From positions 124,001 through 188,000 of the forward strand of contig CALHIV010000007.1 in NCBI GenBank assembly GCA_938030895.1: DNA of 64,000 bases. The letters are read 5' to 3'. A program made the position numbers and the translations under genes. Source of the stretch: an uncultured Nitrososphaerales archaeon (GTDB lineage: Archaea; Thermoproteota; Nitrososphaeria; Nitrososphaerales; Nitrosocaldaceae). Under the pieces are notes generated by a model, which worked only from the letters and a program-made list of their open reading frames with translations, was not told the DNA's origin and ran no database searches. Of this stretch, positions 8,766 through 17,499 are shown piece by piece. Each line of letters opens with the position of its first letter. Within the stretch, counting starts at the first letter, position 1.

Positions 8766-9137
8766 CTATGCCAGTATCTCATACAGACTCAATCGCTTAC
8801 TCGCATCATCCTCATCCACATCCTTTGCATGGAGTAGCATTATGAGGTTCTCAAGAGCGTCACGCAACTTCATGCCATCTTCAGTGATGCTTATAGTGTT
8901 ACTCTTCAACTGCAGGAATCCCTTCCTAGAGAGTTCGCTGACCCTCTTCATAACCTGATAATAATCAAGGCCGAGTAGTCTAGCAAGTTGGTACAACTTG
9001 AGGTTTGAGTTCATCGATACACACTTGAGTATACAGTAGCATTGCACATACGCAGGTCTACGCTTAAGACTTAGGGCTATCTCCAGAGCGTCCATTGCCT
9101 TAATATCGTTCCTTTCTATATTATTCAGACTTTGCAT
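8766..9137 (-). CDS. Winged helix-turn-helix transcriptional regulator (small, 123 aa)
   Basis: The core (residues 30-105) reads as an archaeal winged-helix domain: 'LKLYQLARLLGLDYYQVMKRVSELSRKGFLQLKSNTISITEDGMKLRDALENL'-type layout, with a recognition helix around 'YYQVMKRVSELSRKG', a wing 'LQLKSNTISIT' and a C-terminal dimer helix. Thaumarchaeal genomes carry many such small DNA-binding proteins. The gene diverges from the beta-propeller gene at 9331 across a 190-base AT-rich gap, which is a plausible shared control region, though no operator repeat is obvious. The target is unknown. Confidence 0.78.
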   Translation of the reverse strand: MQSLNNIERNDIKAMDALEIALSLKRRPAYVQCYCILKCVSMNSNLKLYQLARLLGLDYYQVMKRVSELSRKGFLQLKSNTISITEDGMKLRDALENLIMLLHAKDVDEDDASKRLSLYEILA

Positions 9138-9330
9138 ATTATTTCACTATTATATTATGAAGGTGCTTATTTATTAACATTATGCTCATAATAAATAGTA
9201 GCTAGTAATAAGTATAGAGACCATATTAGACATATTCAACATATTAAGCATGGATGATTATTATATGGCTATATATAATAGGATGCTAGTACTTCTAAAC
9301 CTTGATATAAAGTACTAGGATAGCTAGTCT

Positions 9331-10989
9331 ATGCCTAAACGTGGTTCAAGTAAGGGTATAGGTATATGGAAGAGGATCATAATATTTGGAGTTATAGCAG
9401 CGCTCGTAGCATCAACATTTGCGCTAGTATACTCATCCAGACTCGCTGAGGAGCATCAGACTAGGCAGTTAGAGGAGGCAAAGAAGAAGCAGGAGGAGAT
9501 GCTCAAGTTGAGTAGGTGCGGTGATGGTATAGTGAGATCTAACAGTTTCATAAAGGAGTACATGCTCCCTGTAGAATGTGCCATGCCAGTAGGTATAACT
9601 GTAGATGAGACTGGGATTGTATGGCTAGCATCATCTGTATCCAACTCCATATTCAGGTTCGATCCAAGCAATGAGAGGTTCGATGAGTTCAAGATCCCAT
9701 CACAAGGAGGCTCGAATGAAGGGATAGCTAGCATACCATTACCTATGTGGGCTCTACTACTCGATATGTATGGGAGGTTATGGATTACAGATGCTGAGAA
9801 TAACAGTCTATGGATGTTCAATACATCGATGATCCCTGAGATAGGTGCAGATCAAACACCATCTAAAGAGATCTTCAAAGAGTTCAAACTCCAGAGGGCA
9901 GAGCCATTCGGGACATCCATGCCTATAGATATGAGGATAAGCGGTGATAGGTTATGGTTTGTAGGTGTATACAGCAAGCATATAGGCATGGTAGACCTTA
10001 ACAAGCTAGAGTTGGTTGAGATACCCATAGATGTTGATCTGAATGCTCTAGGCACCCTAGATGTTGATAGGGAAGGGAATGTATGGTTTACGGCATTAAC
10101 TCTAGGCACCAAAGGTATGCTATACAGGTTAGATCCTGAGAGCAAGGAGATCAAGAGTTACGATCTCCCAATAGGTAGTCCTGTAGGGATAAGCATAGAT
10201 GAGGCTAGAGGGTTGGTATGGATAAATGACCATGGTAGTAACCTCTTCATATCATTCAACCCCTCAACCAACGAGGTTGTAAGGTACTCAACGTCCCTAC
10301 CTGCAAGGTACACCAACATAGGATTGTATGAGGATTGTATAAAGAAGGGCAGTTCAAGGCTTGAGTGCTCTGGATACCCTGTATCGTTACCTTACTGGAA
10401 TGCAATAGATAGGGAGGGTAGGTTATGGTTCAATGAGCATCAAGGCAATGCTATCGCTGTATTCGATCCTGATACTGCAACGCTAATAGAGTATAACATC
10501 CCATCATATAACGAGGCATGGGGGAACTGTGAAGGTTACAATGAGCCATGTGGTATAGCCAATGCCCTAAGGTTCACATTACAGGATGATGGTAGCAAGG
10601 TTAAGGTATGGTTCACAGAGTTCACTGAGAACAAGGTAGGTATGCTAGACTCTTCTAAAGGGCTACCATTCACAGTAAGCGTTGATAGAGATACCGTGAA
10701 GGTTAGTAATGGTGAGACTGCAAGAATAGAGGTGAGTGTAGAGGCTAGAGAACCTGTAGTGGTTGATATGCTTGCATCTGGTAGCATAGAGGCTAGCGGT
10801 AGACTGAGTAAGAGCAAGTTGTCTGCAGAGTATGATGAGTACACTATGAGATTTGATACGCAATCGAGCAAGACCGTTACTTTAACACTCATCCCCAACG
10901 GATTAGAGAGTGGAGAGTATACACTTACCATAGGAGCAAGGAGTGATGAGGTAGCATACTCAAAGATTATAAGGCTTATAGTAGAATGA
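9331..10989 (+). CDS. Membrane-anchored Vgb/SMP-30-like beta-propeller protein
   Basis: A 552-residue protein with an N-terminal membrane anchor (about residues 15-32, 'IIIFGVIAALVASTFALVY'), a charged coiled-coil-like stretch ('EEHQTRQLEEAKKKQEEM'), then a beta-propeller. The blades repeat a 'D..G.(I/L)W(L/I/F)....N.(I/L).(R/M)(F/L)(D/N)' motif, for example 'GIVWLASSVSNSIFRFDP', 'RLWITDAENNSLWMFN', 'NVWFTALTLGTKGML', 'RLWFNEHQGNAIAVFDP' and 'KVWFTEFTENKVGMLD', as in streptogramin lyase-like proteins. The last 100 residues look like an Ig-like domain. Six or so Cys residues may form disulfides outside the cell. It abuts truD by one base. The propeller's ligand is unknown; a true lyase function is not assumed. 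Confidence 0.85.
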   Translation: MPKRGSSKGIGIWKRIIIFGVIAALVASTFALVYSSRLAEEHQTRQLEEAKKKQEEMLKLSRCGDGIVRSNSFIKEYMLPVECAMPVGITVDETGIVWLASSVSNSIFRFDPSNERFDEFKIPSQGGSNEGIASIPLPMWALLLDMYGRLWITDAENNSLWMFNTSMIPEIGADQTPSKEIFKEFKLQRAEPFGTSMPIDMRISGDRLWFVGVYSKHIGMVDLNKLELVEIPIDVDLNALGTLDVDREGNVWFTALTLGTKGMLYRLDPESKEIKSYDLPIGSPVGISIDEARGLVWINDHGSNLFISFNPSTNEVVRYSTSLPARYTNIGLYEDCIKKGSSRLECSGYPVSLPYWNAIDREGRLWFNEHQGNAIAVFDPDTATLIEYNIPSYNEAWGNCEGYNEPCGIANALRFTLQDDGSKVKVWFTEFTENKVGMLDSSKGLPFTVSVDRDTVKVSNGETARIEVSVEAREPVVVDMLASGSIEASGRLSKSKLSAEYDEYTMRFDTQSSKTVTLTLIPNGLESGEYTLTIGARSDEVAYSKIIRLIVE

Positions 10990-10990
10990 T

Positions 10991-12280
10991 ATGGAGGTTA
11001 ACGTACCCGCTCTAGATAGGATCATAGGGTTGGAGGTGTACTCAACCAGAGGGGAGGGGGTTAAAGGAAGGATAAGGAGTGGCAAGGACTATGAGCATTT
11101 TATCGTTGAGGAGGTTATAGATCTTGATGGTATCAGTGTATCTAAGGTTAAGGATGATCAGCATAGATACCCCATATGCATCTTAAGGAAGGAGGGTATA
11201 GATACTATACATGCGCTGAAAGAGTTTGAATCTACCTATGGACTTAGACTGAACCCTCTAGGCTTGAAGGATGCAGATGCATCTACAGTACAGTATGTTA
11301 CCGCAGATAGAGCGATAGGAGAGGGGGAGTTGTGTACAAGGCATTGCAGGCTTATGCTCATAGGCTACTCTGATAGAGTGCTAAGGAAGAGGGATCTCAT
11401 AGGCAATAGATTCACCATAACTATAGAGCTTGAGTCTACAGATTACGATAGATGCTTAGAGAATATACAGAGCGTTGTTATGGATATCAAGGCTAGAAGG
11501 GTGGGGAACTTCTATGGCTATCAGAGGTTCGGTAGCATCAGACCGATAACACATCTAGTTGGTAAAGCAATAGTAGAGCGTAGATTCAAGGATGCTGTAG
11601 ATACATTCCTTACATATACAGGTGAGTATGAGGATGAGCAGAGTAGAAGGGTAAGGGCATCATTGAGGGAGGAGATCAATGATGAGATGATAGAGCGCAT
11701 GCCATCTCACATGGACCTTGAGAAGAGGTTGGCAAGGGGCATGCTGGAGAGCAACGATCCTATAAGAGCATTAAGGAGATTACCAGTAAGGGTAAGGAGG
11801 TTATTCGTTGAGGCTTATCAGGCATATATATACAATAGAGCATTAAGCGCTTCCATAAGGGAAGGGGGATACGATATACTGAAGCCATCTGAAGGGGATC
11901 TATGCTTTATAGTAGATAGGGATAACAGGGTTGGGGGCATGGTAAGGTATGATGGATCCTTTGATGCTTCCAGTGTAGTGCCAGTGATGCAGTTAGTAGG
12001 CTACACATTCAAACCTATAGGTAGGTTTGGTAGAGTGGTTGAGGGTATAATGAAGGAGGAGCAGGTAACAAGCAAGGACTTTTATATAAAAGAGATGCAG
12101 GAGGTCAGTGTAGAAGGAGGGTTCAGGCCATTACCACTGCTACTACTCTATAATAGGTTCGATGTAGAGGCTAATGGAGAGATTGTAAGGGTTGGTTTTA
12201 CACTACCAAAGGGTAGTTATGCAACGATACTACTAAGGGAGGTCATAAAGCCTATGAATCCTATATCTGCAGGATTCTAA
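10991..12280 (+). CDS. truD: tRNA pseudouridine(13) synthase TruD
   Basis: A 429-residue enzyme that isomerises U13 in tRNA. The catalytic Asp is in 'LGLKDADASTVQYV' (about residue 94-107), which fits the TruD 'G.KD..A.T.Q' motif. The second family motif is 'RRVGNFYGYQRFGSIRP' (about residue 170-186), and the TRUD insertion domain lies between. The start ATG is one base past the propeller gene's TGA, so translation is probably coupled. Together with Pus10 (43340-44347) this window holds two of the archaeal stand-alone pseudouridine synthases. Confidence 0.95.
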   Translation: MEVNVPALDRIIGLEVYSTRGEGVKGRIRSGKDYEHFIVEEVIDLDGISVSKVKDDQHRYPICILRKEGIDTIHALKEFESTYGLRLNPLGLKDADASTVQYVTADRAIGEGELCTRHCRLMLIGYSDRVLRKRDLIGNRFTITIELESTDYDRCLENIQSVVMDIKARRVGNFYGYQRFGSIRPITHLVGKAIVERRFKDAVDTFLTYTGEYEDEQSRRVRASLREEINDEMIERMPSHMDLEKRLARGMLESNDPIRALRRLPVRVRRLFVEAYQAYIYNRALSASIREGGYDILKPSEGDLCFIVDRDNRVGGMVRYDGSFDASSVVPVMQLVGYTFKPIGRFGRVVEGIMKEEQVTSKDFYIKEMQEVSVEGGFRPLPLLLLYNRFDVEANGEIVRVGFTLPKGSYATILLREVIKPMNPISAGF

Positions 12281-12325
12281 TCCCTTTACTCCTTTCCTAA
12301 GCCATCAATAGATTGAGTGGAACTG

Positions 12326-12784
12326 TTAATGTAGTTGGTGCATCAACTCCCCATCGTTAATGACTGCCGGATGTGCCCTATCCACAAGTATGCATTCAAA
12401 CCAGTAGTATCTGCCATCCTCGAATAGGTAGTATGAGCCCCTAACATCCATGTTAGGGTAACGCTCAGCAGCCCTACGTTCAGCAACCCTCCTCATACTC
12501 TCAGCCTGCTTTATCTTGACAACGCCTATATGCTTAGGCCTCCTCCCTGCCCTTGCCCTCTTCCTCCTCATCCCTCCCTTGCTGACTCTAACCCTTACAA
12601 CTATGAACCCCTGCTTTGCCTTGTAGCCTAGAGCTCTAGCCCTATCGAGTCTAGATGGTCTCTCAACCCTAACTATTGCATTCTCACCTCTAGCATTAAC
12701 GATCCTCTCCTTCAGTATACCACTCCTCTCCTTGTATAATCTCCTCCAAGTCTCTGCTATATGATGGTACATGCCCTTTACCAT
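12326..12784 (-). CDS. rpl15e: 50S ribosomal protein L15e
   Basis: The sequence 'MYHHIAETWRRLYKE', 'RLDRARALGYKAKQGFIVVRVRV', 'GGMRRKRARAGRRPKH', 'RVAERRAAERYPNMDVRGSYY' and 'WFECILVDRAHPAV' is archaeal/eukaryotic L15e throughout. I placed the start at the ATG encoding 'MVKGMYHHIAETW' because this matches the usual family N-terminal length. A longer frame from 12829 would add residues unlike the family and overlap the upstream gene. It binds 23S rRNA in the large subunit. Length 152 fits the family. Confidence 0.96.
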   Translation of the reverse strand: MVKGMYHHIAETWRRLYKERSGILKERIVNARGENAIVRVERPSRLDRARALGYKAKQGFIVVRVRVSKGGMRRKRARAGRRPKHIGVVKIKQAESMRRVAERRAAERYPNMDVRGSYYLFEDGRYYWFECILVDRAHPAVINDGELMHQLH

Positions 12785-12809
12785 GCCTTTGCATGCAGTG
12801 ATGGTAAAA

Positions 12810-13199
12810 TTATTCTTTACTATTAGCATCCAACTCTATCTCAACAACCACCCTGCTCATACCTGCTCTGGTAGTATCATCCTTATACTTGAGGGTTGAG
12901 ATTACTCTAGAGAGATGCTCATCACCAACTATACGTGCAGTACCCTCAAACCTATTACCATCTATCTCTATAGCAACATGGTTATCATGGAGTATATTCT
13001 TAATCCAATCACTGTTCATGTTACGCCTCGATGCGTAGAACCTGCCATTGTACCTAACTATTCTCAACTGTACTCTATGCTCTCTCCCACTCCTCCTGCC
13101 TCTTGTTATCAGGTAGGCTAAGAATGACTCCCCTTCCCCCTTGCCTATGATATCATCCATTATGAAGTATGTTGTACCAAATAAGATATATCTTACCAT
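12810..13199 (-). CDS. F420H2-dependent nitroreductase-family (DDN/PF04075-like) protein
   Basis: A 129-residue protein with the deazaflavin-dependent nitroreductase pattern: 'LITRGRRSGREHRVQLRIVRYNGRFYASRRNMNSDWIKNI' (about residues 31-70, split barrel with T-x-G-R-x-S-G and an 'R-N-x-x-W' element) followed by 'NHVAIEIDGNRFEGTARIV'. The family binds F420 or, in some members, other flavins or haem. Nitrososphaerota make F420, so an F420 oxidoreductase is the most likely role; the substrate is unknown. It ends 25 bases upstream of the chosen L15e start on the same strand. Confidence 0.83.
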   Translation of the reverse strand: MVRYILFGTTYFIMDDIIGKGEGESFLAYLITRGRRSGREHRVQLRIVRYNGRFYASRRNMNSDWIKNILHDNHVAIEIDGNRFEGTARIVGDEHLSRVISTLKYKDDTTRAGMSRVVVEIELDANSKE

Positions 13200-13228
13200 A
13201 ACTAAAGTATAGATGAGATGATGGTGTG

Positions 13229-13435
13229 ATGGATGAGCAGGGTGTTATATTCAACCCAAAGATAGATGATAGATGTACATCTCCACGTTACTACTGCTAC
13301 TGCGATGGTCTAATAATATACAGCCAGTGGTGTGCATACCATAAGAACACATACTACTACTGCTACAAGTGTAAAGGTCTGTATAAGCGTGATAAGAGTC
13401 AGTGTGCAATAGATCTCAGCAAGGAGTTAAGGTGA
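13229..13435 (+). CDS. Small Cys-rich, probably zinc-binding protein (68 aa)
   Basis: A short protein with eight Cys and one His in pairs ('YYCYCDG', 'QWCAYHKN', 'YYCYKCKG', 'QCAID'), which suggests one or two treble-clef or ribbon zinc sites. An in-frame GTG lies three bases before the chosen ATG. It is convergent with argH, whose stop codon lies four bases away. I do not recognise the family. Its composition (Tyr- and Cys-rich, ordered spacing) argues for a real gene. Confidence 0.6.
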   Translation: MDEQGVIFNPKIDDRCTSPRYYCYCDGLIIYSQWCAYHKNTYYYCYKCKGLYKRDKSQCAIDLSKELR

Positions 13436-13438
13436 GCT

Positions 13439-14923
13439 CTACATACACTTTACGAACCTGCTGACACTCTCCTGAAGGGATGTTAGAGCATCGTTAAGCC
13501 TAGCTTCTCTTGCACTTATCCTTGCCCTGTACTCTCTGCTACTCTCCTCCCTGGCATCTATCATCCTCTTCTGCTCAGTTGGATTGGCAGAGCCCCTCGA
13601 GGCCCTTCTACTCAACGAAGTTGCTGGATCTGTATCCCTCAATATCGATGATACAACTTCAGCAAGGCCCTTCTCATCAAGCCTATCCAATACAGCCATT
13701 ACCTCATCAATGCCAAGATCTCTTAGAACCTTGTTATGCTCATATGCATATGCCACTAATGCACCAACCAACCTGTGTGCTCTCCTGAATGCTATACCTC
13801 GCTGCACCAACTGCTCTGCCACATCAAGTGCTATTGCGTAACTCTTCTCTGCAGCGTTGAGCATATTATCCCTCTTAACCCTAAGATCTGATACGATAGC
13901 CCTCATCATAAGTAGAGAGTCATATGCTATCTTGAACGCATCTATTGCTATCCTCTTACCCTCTTGTAGATCTCTATTATAGCCTGAGGGTAGTGATCTA
14001 ACTATACCCATCATGGCAGTTAGTAACCCAAGCATCGTTGATGCTCTAGCACGCATCAACTCCAAAGGGCATGGATTCTTCTTCTGTGGCATAACGCTTG
14101 ATGTGGATGTCAGTTCGTCTGGCAACTCTATATAGTTGAACTCAGAGGATGACCATAGCATCATATCCTCGGCCATCCTGCTCAGATCTAGCATGATCAT
14201 GCATAGAGAGGAGCAGAACTCTAGAAGGAAGTCCCTGCTGCTTGTAGCATCTATGCTATTCTCAACTATACCAGCGAAGCCTAGTAGTGATGCAACCCTC
14301 TCCCTGTTAACTGGAAGGGATGTGCCACCTATTGCAGATGAGCCTAGAGGGGATAGGTTCACTCTAGAGTAGCATGATTCAAGCCTATCGATATCCCTGA
14401 AGAGCATATCAGCATATGCAAGAAGGTAGTGGGAGAGGGAGCCTATCTGCGCATGCTGTAGGTGTGTATACATTGGCATGATAGCATCTATGCACTCCCT
14501 TGCTCTACTCAATAGAGTATTTATAAGGTCAAGGGTAGCATACTCTATCGCTGTTATATCATCCCTAACCTTCATCCTCAGATCTAGAGTAACCTGATCG
14601 TTCCTCGATCTCGCTGTATGCATCTTCCCTCCAGCATCTATTCCTGCTCTGCTTATAACATACGCCTCTAACGCCTCATGTACATCCTCGTAACGCTCCT
14701 TCATACTCCTCAACTCATCTGCAGAGATCCCCTTTGCGCTCTCCAGCGCTTCTAGTATACTTGCCAGTTCGTCCTTGCTTATCAAACCCTGCTCATACAA
14801 CATTATTGAATGTGCCTCGCTCCCAATTATATCGTAAGGGAGTAGGGATGCATCCTCATCCATCGATGAGAGATAGGCCAGTGCATGCCTATCCAGACTG
14901 CCTTTAAGCCTAGATCTGTACAT
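13439..14923 (-). CDS. argH: Argininosuccinate lyase
   Basis: It cleaves argininosuccinate to arginine and fumarate. The fumarase/ASL superfamily signature is 'SSVMPQKKNPCPLELMRA' (about residue 300), with 'TARSRNDQVTLDLRM' and 'YTHLQHAQIGSLSHYLLAYA' as further active-site regions and 'LPSGYNRDLQEGK' before the tetramer helices. I start at 'MYRSRL' (14923): a longer frame to 15016 would add a hydrophobic 31-residue stretch foreign to this cytosolic enzyme. Arginine made here could feed agmatine for the agmatinase and deoxyhypusine synthase at 25-27 kb, which is inference. Confidence 0.94.
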   Translation of the reverse strand: MYRSRLKGSLDRHALAYLSSMDEDASLLPYDIIGSEAHSIMLYEQGLISKDELASILEALESAKGISADELRSMKERYEDVHEALEAYVISRAGIDAGGKMHTARSRNDQVTLDLRMKVRDDITAIEYATLDLINTLLSRARECIDAIMPMYTHLQHAQIGSLSHYLLAYADMLFRDIDRLESCYSRVNLSPLGSSAIGGTSLPVNRERVASLLGFAGIVENSIDATSSRDFLLEFCSSLCMIMLDLSRMAEDMMLWSSSEFNYIELPDELTSTSSVMPQKKNPCPLELMRARASTMLGLLTAMMGIVRSLPSGYNRDLQEGKRIAIDAFKIAYDSLLMMRAIVSDLRVKRDNMLNAAEKSYAIALDVAEQLVQRGIAFRRAHRLVGALVAYAYEHNKVLRDLGIDEVMAVLDRLDEKGLAEVVSSILRDTDPATSLSRRASRGSANPTEQKRMIDAREESSREYRARISAREARLNDALTSLQESVSRFVKCM

Positions 14924-15042
14924 ACAGGCTTCTCTCTTACAACCCAATTTTAACCATGCTAAGGTAGCAACAGGAGTAATAGATAACAGTAGTACCAATA
15001 TATAGCATAATTGCATGAATGGAGTCTAGAAATGATGCATGA

Positions 15043-16257
15043 TTAGGTTGCTATAGCCTCCATCTGTGAGTTTATATTGCTGCCAAAGTACTGCAGTGTT
15101 GAGCATCTAACCTTAATCAGTCTAGCAAACTCATTGATATCAACATCCTTTATAGAAGGCATTATGATAGGATGCTGGATATCGTCCTTACTCCTTATCG
15201 CTCCAACACGCCTAAGATCCTTGAGTATCTGCCTCTTTAGAGGAGGGGTACATAGCCTACTGAAGTATATGCTTGATAGAGAGTCTCTAAGCATCTCCTT
15301 TATATGGGTAGAGCCCTTCTCCTCATGCAGATGGGGGTTCCTACTCTCTATCTGGAGCACGTTTATGCCCTCATACATCGCCTCTGCATGCCTGCTCCCA
15401 AGTACACCGCCAAACTCCTCCATCAGGTAAACAAGTTCATACGGCTCTATAGCAAAGCCCGATGAGTAGTCGAGTAGTTCAGCAAGCCTGATGCTCATAG
15501 CATGCTCCCCAGCATTACCAGTCTTTACCACATCCGTCTCGAACCCTGTATGGCTTGCTATTAGCATGTTAAGGTACCTGTTTGTATACTCAGATATCCT
15601 ACCCCACTTTGCAAAGTAGAGCTCGCCTTGGGCAACCTTTGGCTTGTACCTCCATGCTATCCTTACCATAGTATAGGGAGACTCTGAGATTAGCATGCCA
15701 GCAGCGTATATCTTAACATACTCATTCACTGCTCCAGGCATGTAGTTGTCAGAGTCTATGAAGCCTATGTACTCCTTGCCTACCATCTTTGCTATAAGTA
15801 GACCTATGAGCATACCCTCGCCCTTCCCATCCCTAACTATATTCCCATCCAGTATGTATGGATAGTTCAATACCTCAAATACGTTGGTAAGTTCTGGATC
15901 CCTCTGATGTATAAGGATCACATCCCTATCGGTTAAGAGTACATGGTGCTTTAGAGTATCCCTCTCCAACTTGTACCTATCTACTGGGTTCCTACTACTA
16001 TTGGATACAACTATTACAAGGCAGTCGTGTGGTATCCCGCTTATCACACCCTCGAGTAGTTTGAGCCTCTCATTCTTAACAGGAACCACTATAGCAAGTC
16101 TACTGTACATATCATACAACTCCCTCTCAGATATCTGGGCTACGGTTCTACTCCTATGGTACTCAGCGCTCCCAGAGTCAAGTTCATGTACATGCTGCAC
16201 AGAGTTTATGGTTAGGGCGCCGAACCTCTCACTATACCTAGCATAATCTAGCTTCAT
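15043..16257 (-). CDS. mpgS: Mannosyl-3-phosphoglycerate synthase
   Basis: A 404-residue GT55 glycosyltransferase that joins GDP-mannose and 3-phosphoglycerate, the first step to the compatible solute mannosylglycerate. Family features include 'LAIVVPVKNERLKLLEGVISGIPHDC', 'VIVVSNSSR', 'GKGEGMLIGLLIAKMVG', the metal/nucleotide-binding 'YIGFIDSDNYMPGAVNEY' and 'SGFAIEPYELVYLMEEFGG'. Mannosylglycerate is linked to salt and heat tolerance, so this supports a hot or saline habitat. No mannosyl-3-phosphoglycerate phosphatase gene lies beside it, unlike the common mpgS-mpgP pairing. Confidence 0.94.
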   Translation of the reverse strand: MKLDYARYSERFGALTINSVQHVHELDSGSAEYHRSRTVAQISERELYDMYSRLAIVVPVKNERLKLLEGVISGIPHDCLVIVVSNSSRNPVDRYKLERDTLKHHVLLTDRDVILIHQRDPELTNVFEVLNYPYILDGNIVRDGKGEGMLIGLLIAKMVGKEYIGFIDSDNYMPGAVNEYVKIYAAGMLISESPYTMVRIAWRYKPKVAQGELYFAKWGRISEYTNRYLNMLIASHTGFETDVVKTGNAGEHAMSIRLAELLDYSSGFAIEPYELVYLMEEFGGVLGSRHAEAMYEGINVLQIESRNPHLHEEKGSTHIKEMLRDSLSSIYFSRLCTPPLKRQILKDLRRVGAIRSKDDIQHPIIMPSIKDVDINEFARLIKVRCSTLQYFGSNINSQMEAIAT

Positions 16258-16341
16258 TACATGGGAATAGCAGTAATACGATATAAAGTTACTGTAAGAG
16301 AAAGTAATACTAATCTATAGATTATTGCTAACTATTATGAC

Positions 16342-16731
16342 ATGGTTAAGAAGAGGAAGGTAACTATAAAGAGGCAAGTTATAGACAGTATAATATCTTA
16401 CTGCAAGATGAGGCACCCAAATGAGGCTATACTGCTCCTCTGTGGTAAGAGTAGCAGGGATGCTATCACTGTAGAGAGGCTCATGATACCACCATTCTCC
16501 TACTTTGGTCCATACTACTCTGGCTTCCCTACACTACTCCTCCCATTCGATCGCTCTATACTTGGCGTGATGCACTCTCATCCAAATGGCTCGAGCGAAC
16601 CATCATTGACGGATCTTAACGCTGATCCAATAGGCTACATAAGCATGATAGTGAGTTACCCATATGAGGATGATGATATCCATCTCTATGACTCAAGAGG
16701 GGAGAGGCTGGAGTTCAGTATAAGCGAGTAG
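16342..16731 (+). CDS. JAMM/MPN+ metalloprotease-domain protein
   Basis: A 129-residue stand-alone MPN+ domain. The zinc motif is complete: 'GVMHSHPNGSSEPSLTD' gives H-x-H, seven residues, S-x-x-D, and an upstream Glu ('NEAILLLCGK') can complete the site. Relatives remove ubiquitin-like proteins (SAMPs in archaea) or cut small conjugates. It sits 48 bases upstream of a PD-(D/E)XK-like protein on the same strand. No E1-like or beta-grasp partner is visible in this window, so the target is unknown. Confidence 0.88.
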   Translation: MVKKRKVTIKRQVIDSIISYCKMRHPNEAILLLCGKSSRDAITVERLMIPPFSYFGPYYSGFPTLLLPFDRSILGVMHSHPNGSSEPSLTDLNADPIGYISMIVSYPYEDDDIHLYDSRGERLEFSISE

Positions 16732-16779
16732 GGAGAGGAGATAATATATTTATTTGAATGAGGGGATGAATATGATGGG

Positions 16780-17442
16780 GTGGATCTAGAGAGGTTCACA
16801 GAGGATATAGAGCATGTTGCAGCAAAGTTATCGAACAATGAGGAGCAACCAGTGCTCAAGAGGATCAACTATGTGAAGCAGAGGCTCATAGAACTCTACA
16901 AGCGTAATCTTGTGAAGATAAACCATTCTGTCCTAGAACTGATATGCGCCAAGCATCTCATAAAGTATGGGTATGATGTTGATGTTGAGAGACAGTTGAA
17001 CGATGTGCTTATATGCGATATTTATGCAAGCAAGGGCGATAATGTATTCATAGTTGAGATAGAGACTGGGTTTGTCCCTCCAGAGCATGCTCTAGATCCT
17101 ATAGCATATAGTGCAGCAAGGGTAGCAAGTAAGATATCTAGGTATAGTGCATTCGCTGGCAAGTTCGCGTTGGCAACCCCTCTACTAAGCATACTACCAG
17201 TCCAAGAACTGTTCCTGAAGCCACCAAGGTATAGGAGTAAGGATGATATAGCGAAGGTAAAGGCACTATGCGATAGATACTACTCAAATCCTCCAATAGG
17301 CATGGAGGAGATAAAGAATGCTAGACTACACTCCATCATGTTGATAAATGCTGATGATGCAAGAGTTGTAGAGGTCGATCCAGATACTTACGTTGAGGGT
17401 ATTAGAACAAGTACTGCTAATATTGGTATCAGATTTTACTGA
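16780..17442 (+). CDS. Hypothetical protein with PD-(D/E)XK nuclease-like core
   Basis: A 220-residue protein starting at GTG with a G-rich upstream sequence. Residues 47-100 read like a restriction-endonuclease fold: helix 'SVLELICAKHLIKYGYDVDVE', then 'DVLICDIYASKGDNVFIVEIETG', where Asp and 'E-I-E' could form the metal site (the usual Lys is replaced by Glu or lies elsewhere). The rest is mixed alpha/beta with 'PIAYSAARVASKISRYSAFAGKFALATP'. Likely a lineage-conserved protein. Nuclease activity is an inference from pattern. It may be co-transcribed with the JAMM protein upstream. Confidence 0.65.
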   Translation: MDLERFTEDIEHVAAKLSNNEEQPVLKRINYVKQRLIELYKRNLVKINHSVLELICAKHLIKYGYDVDVERQLNDVLICDIYASKGDNVFIVEIETGFVPPEHALDPIAYSAARVASKISRYSAFAGKFALATPLLSILPVQELFLKPPRYRSKDDIAKVKALCDRYYSNPPIGMEEIKNARLHSIMLINADDARVVEVDPDTYVEGIRTSTANIGIRFY

Positions 17443-17472
17443 CTCTAGTATTAAGAATCTGAATCAGTAATG

Positions 17473-17480
17473 TTTATATC
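17473..17480 (+). promoter_or_regulatory. TATA-box promoter for the structured RNA
   Basis: TTTATATC lies about 26-30 bases upstream of the start of the stable P1 helix at 17504, which is the spacing expected from an archaeal TBP site to a transcription start near 17500. Confidence 0.55.
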
Positions 17481-17499
17481 ATTCCTCTCCTATAATAGT

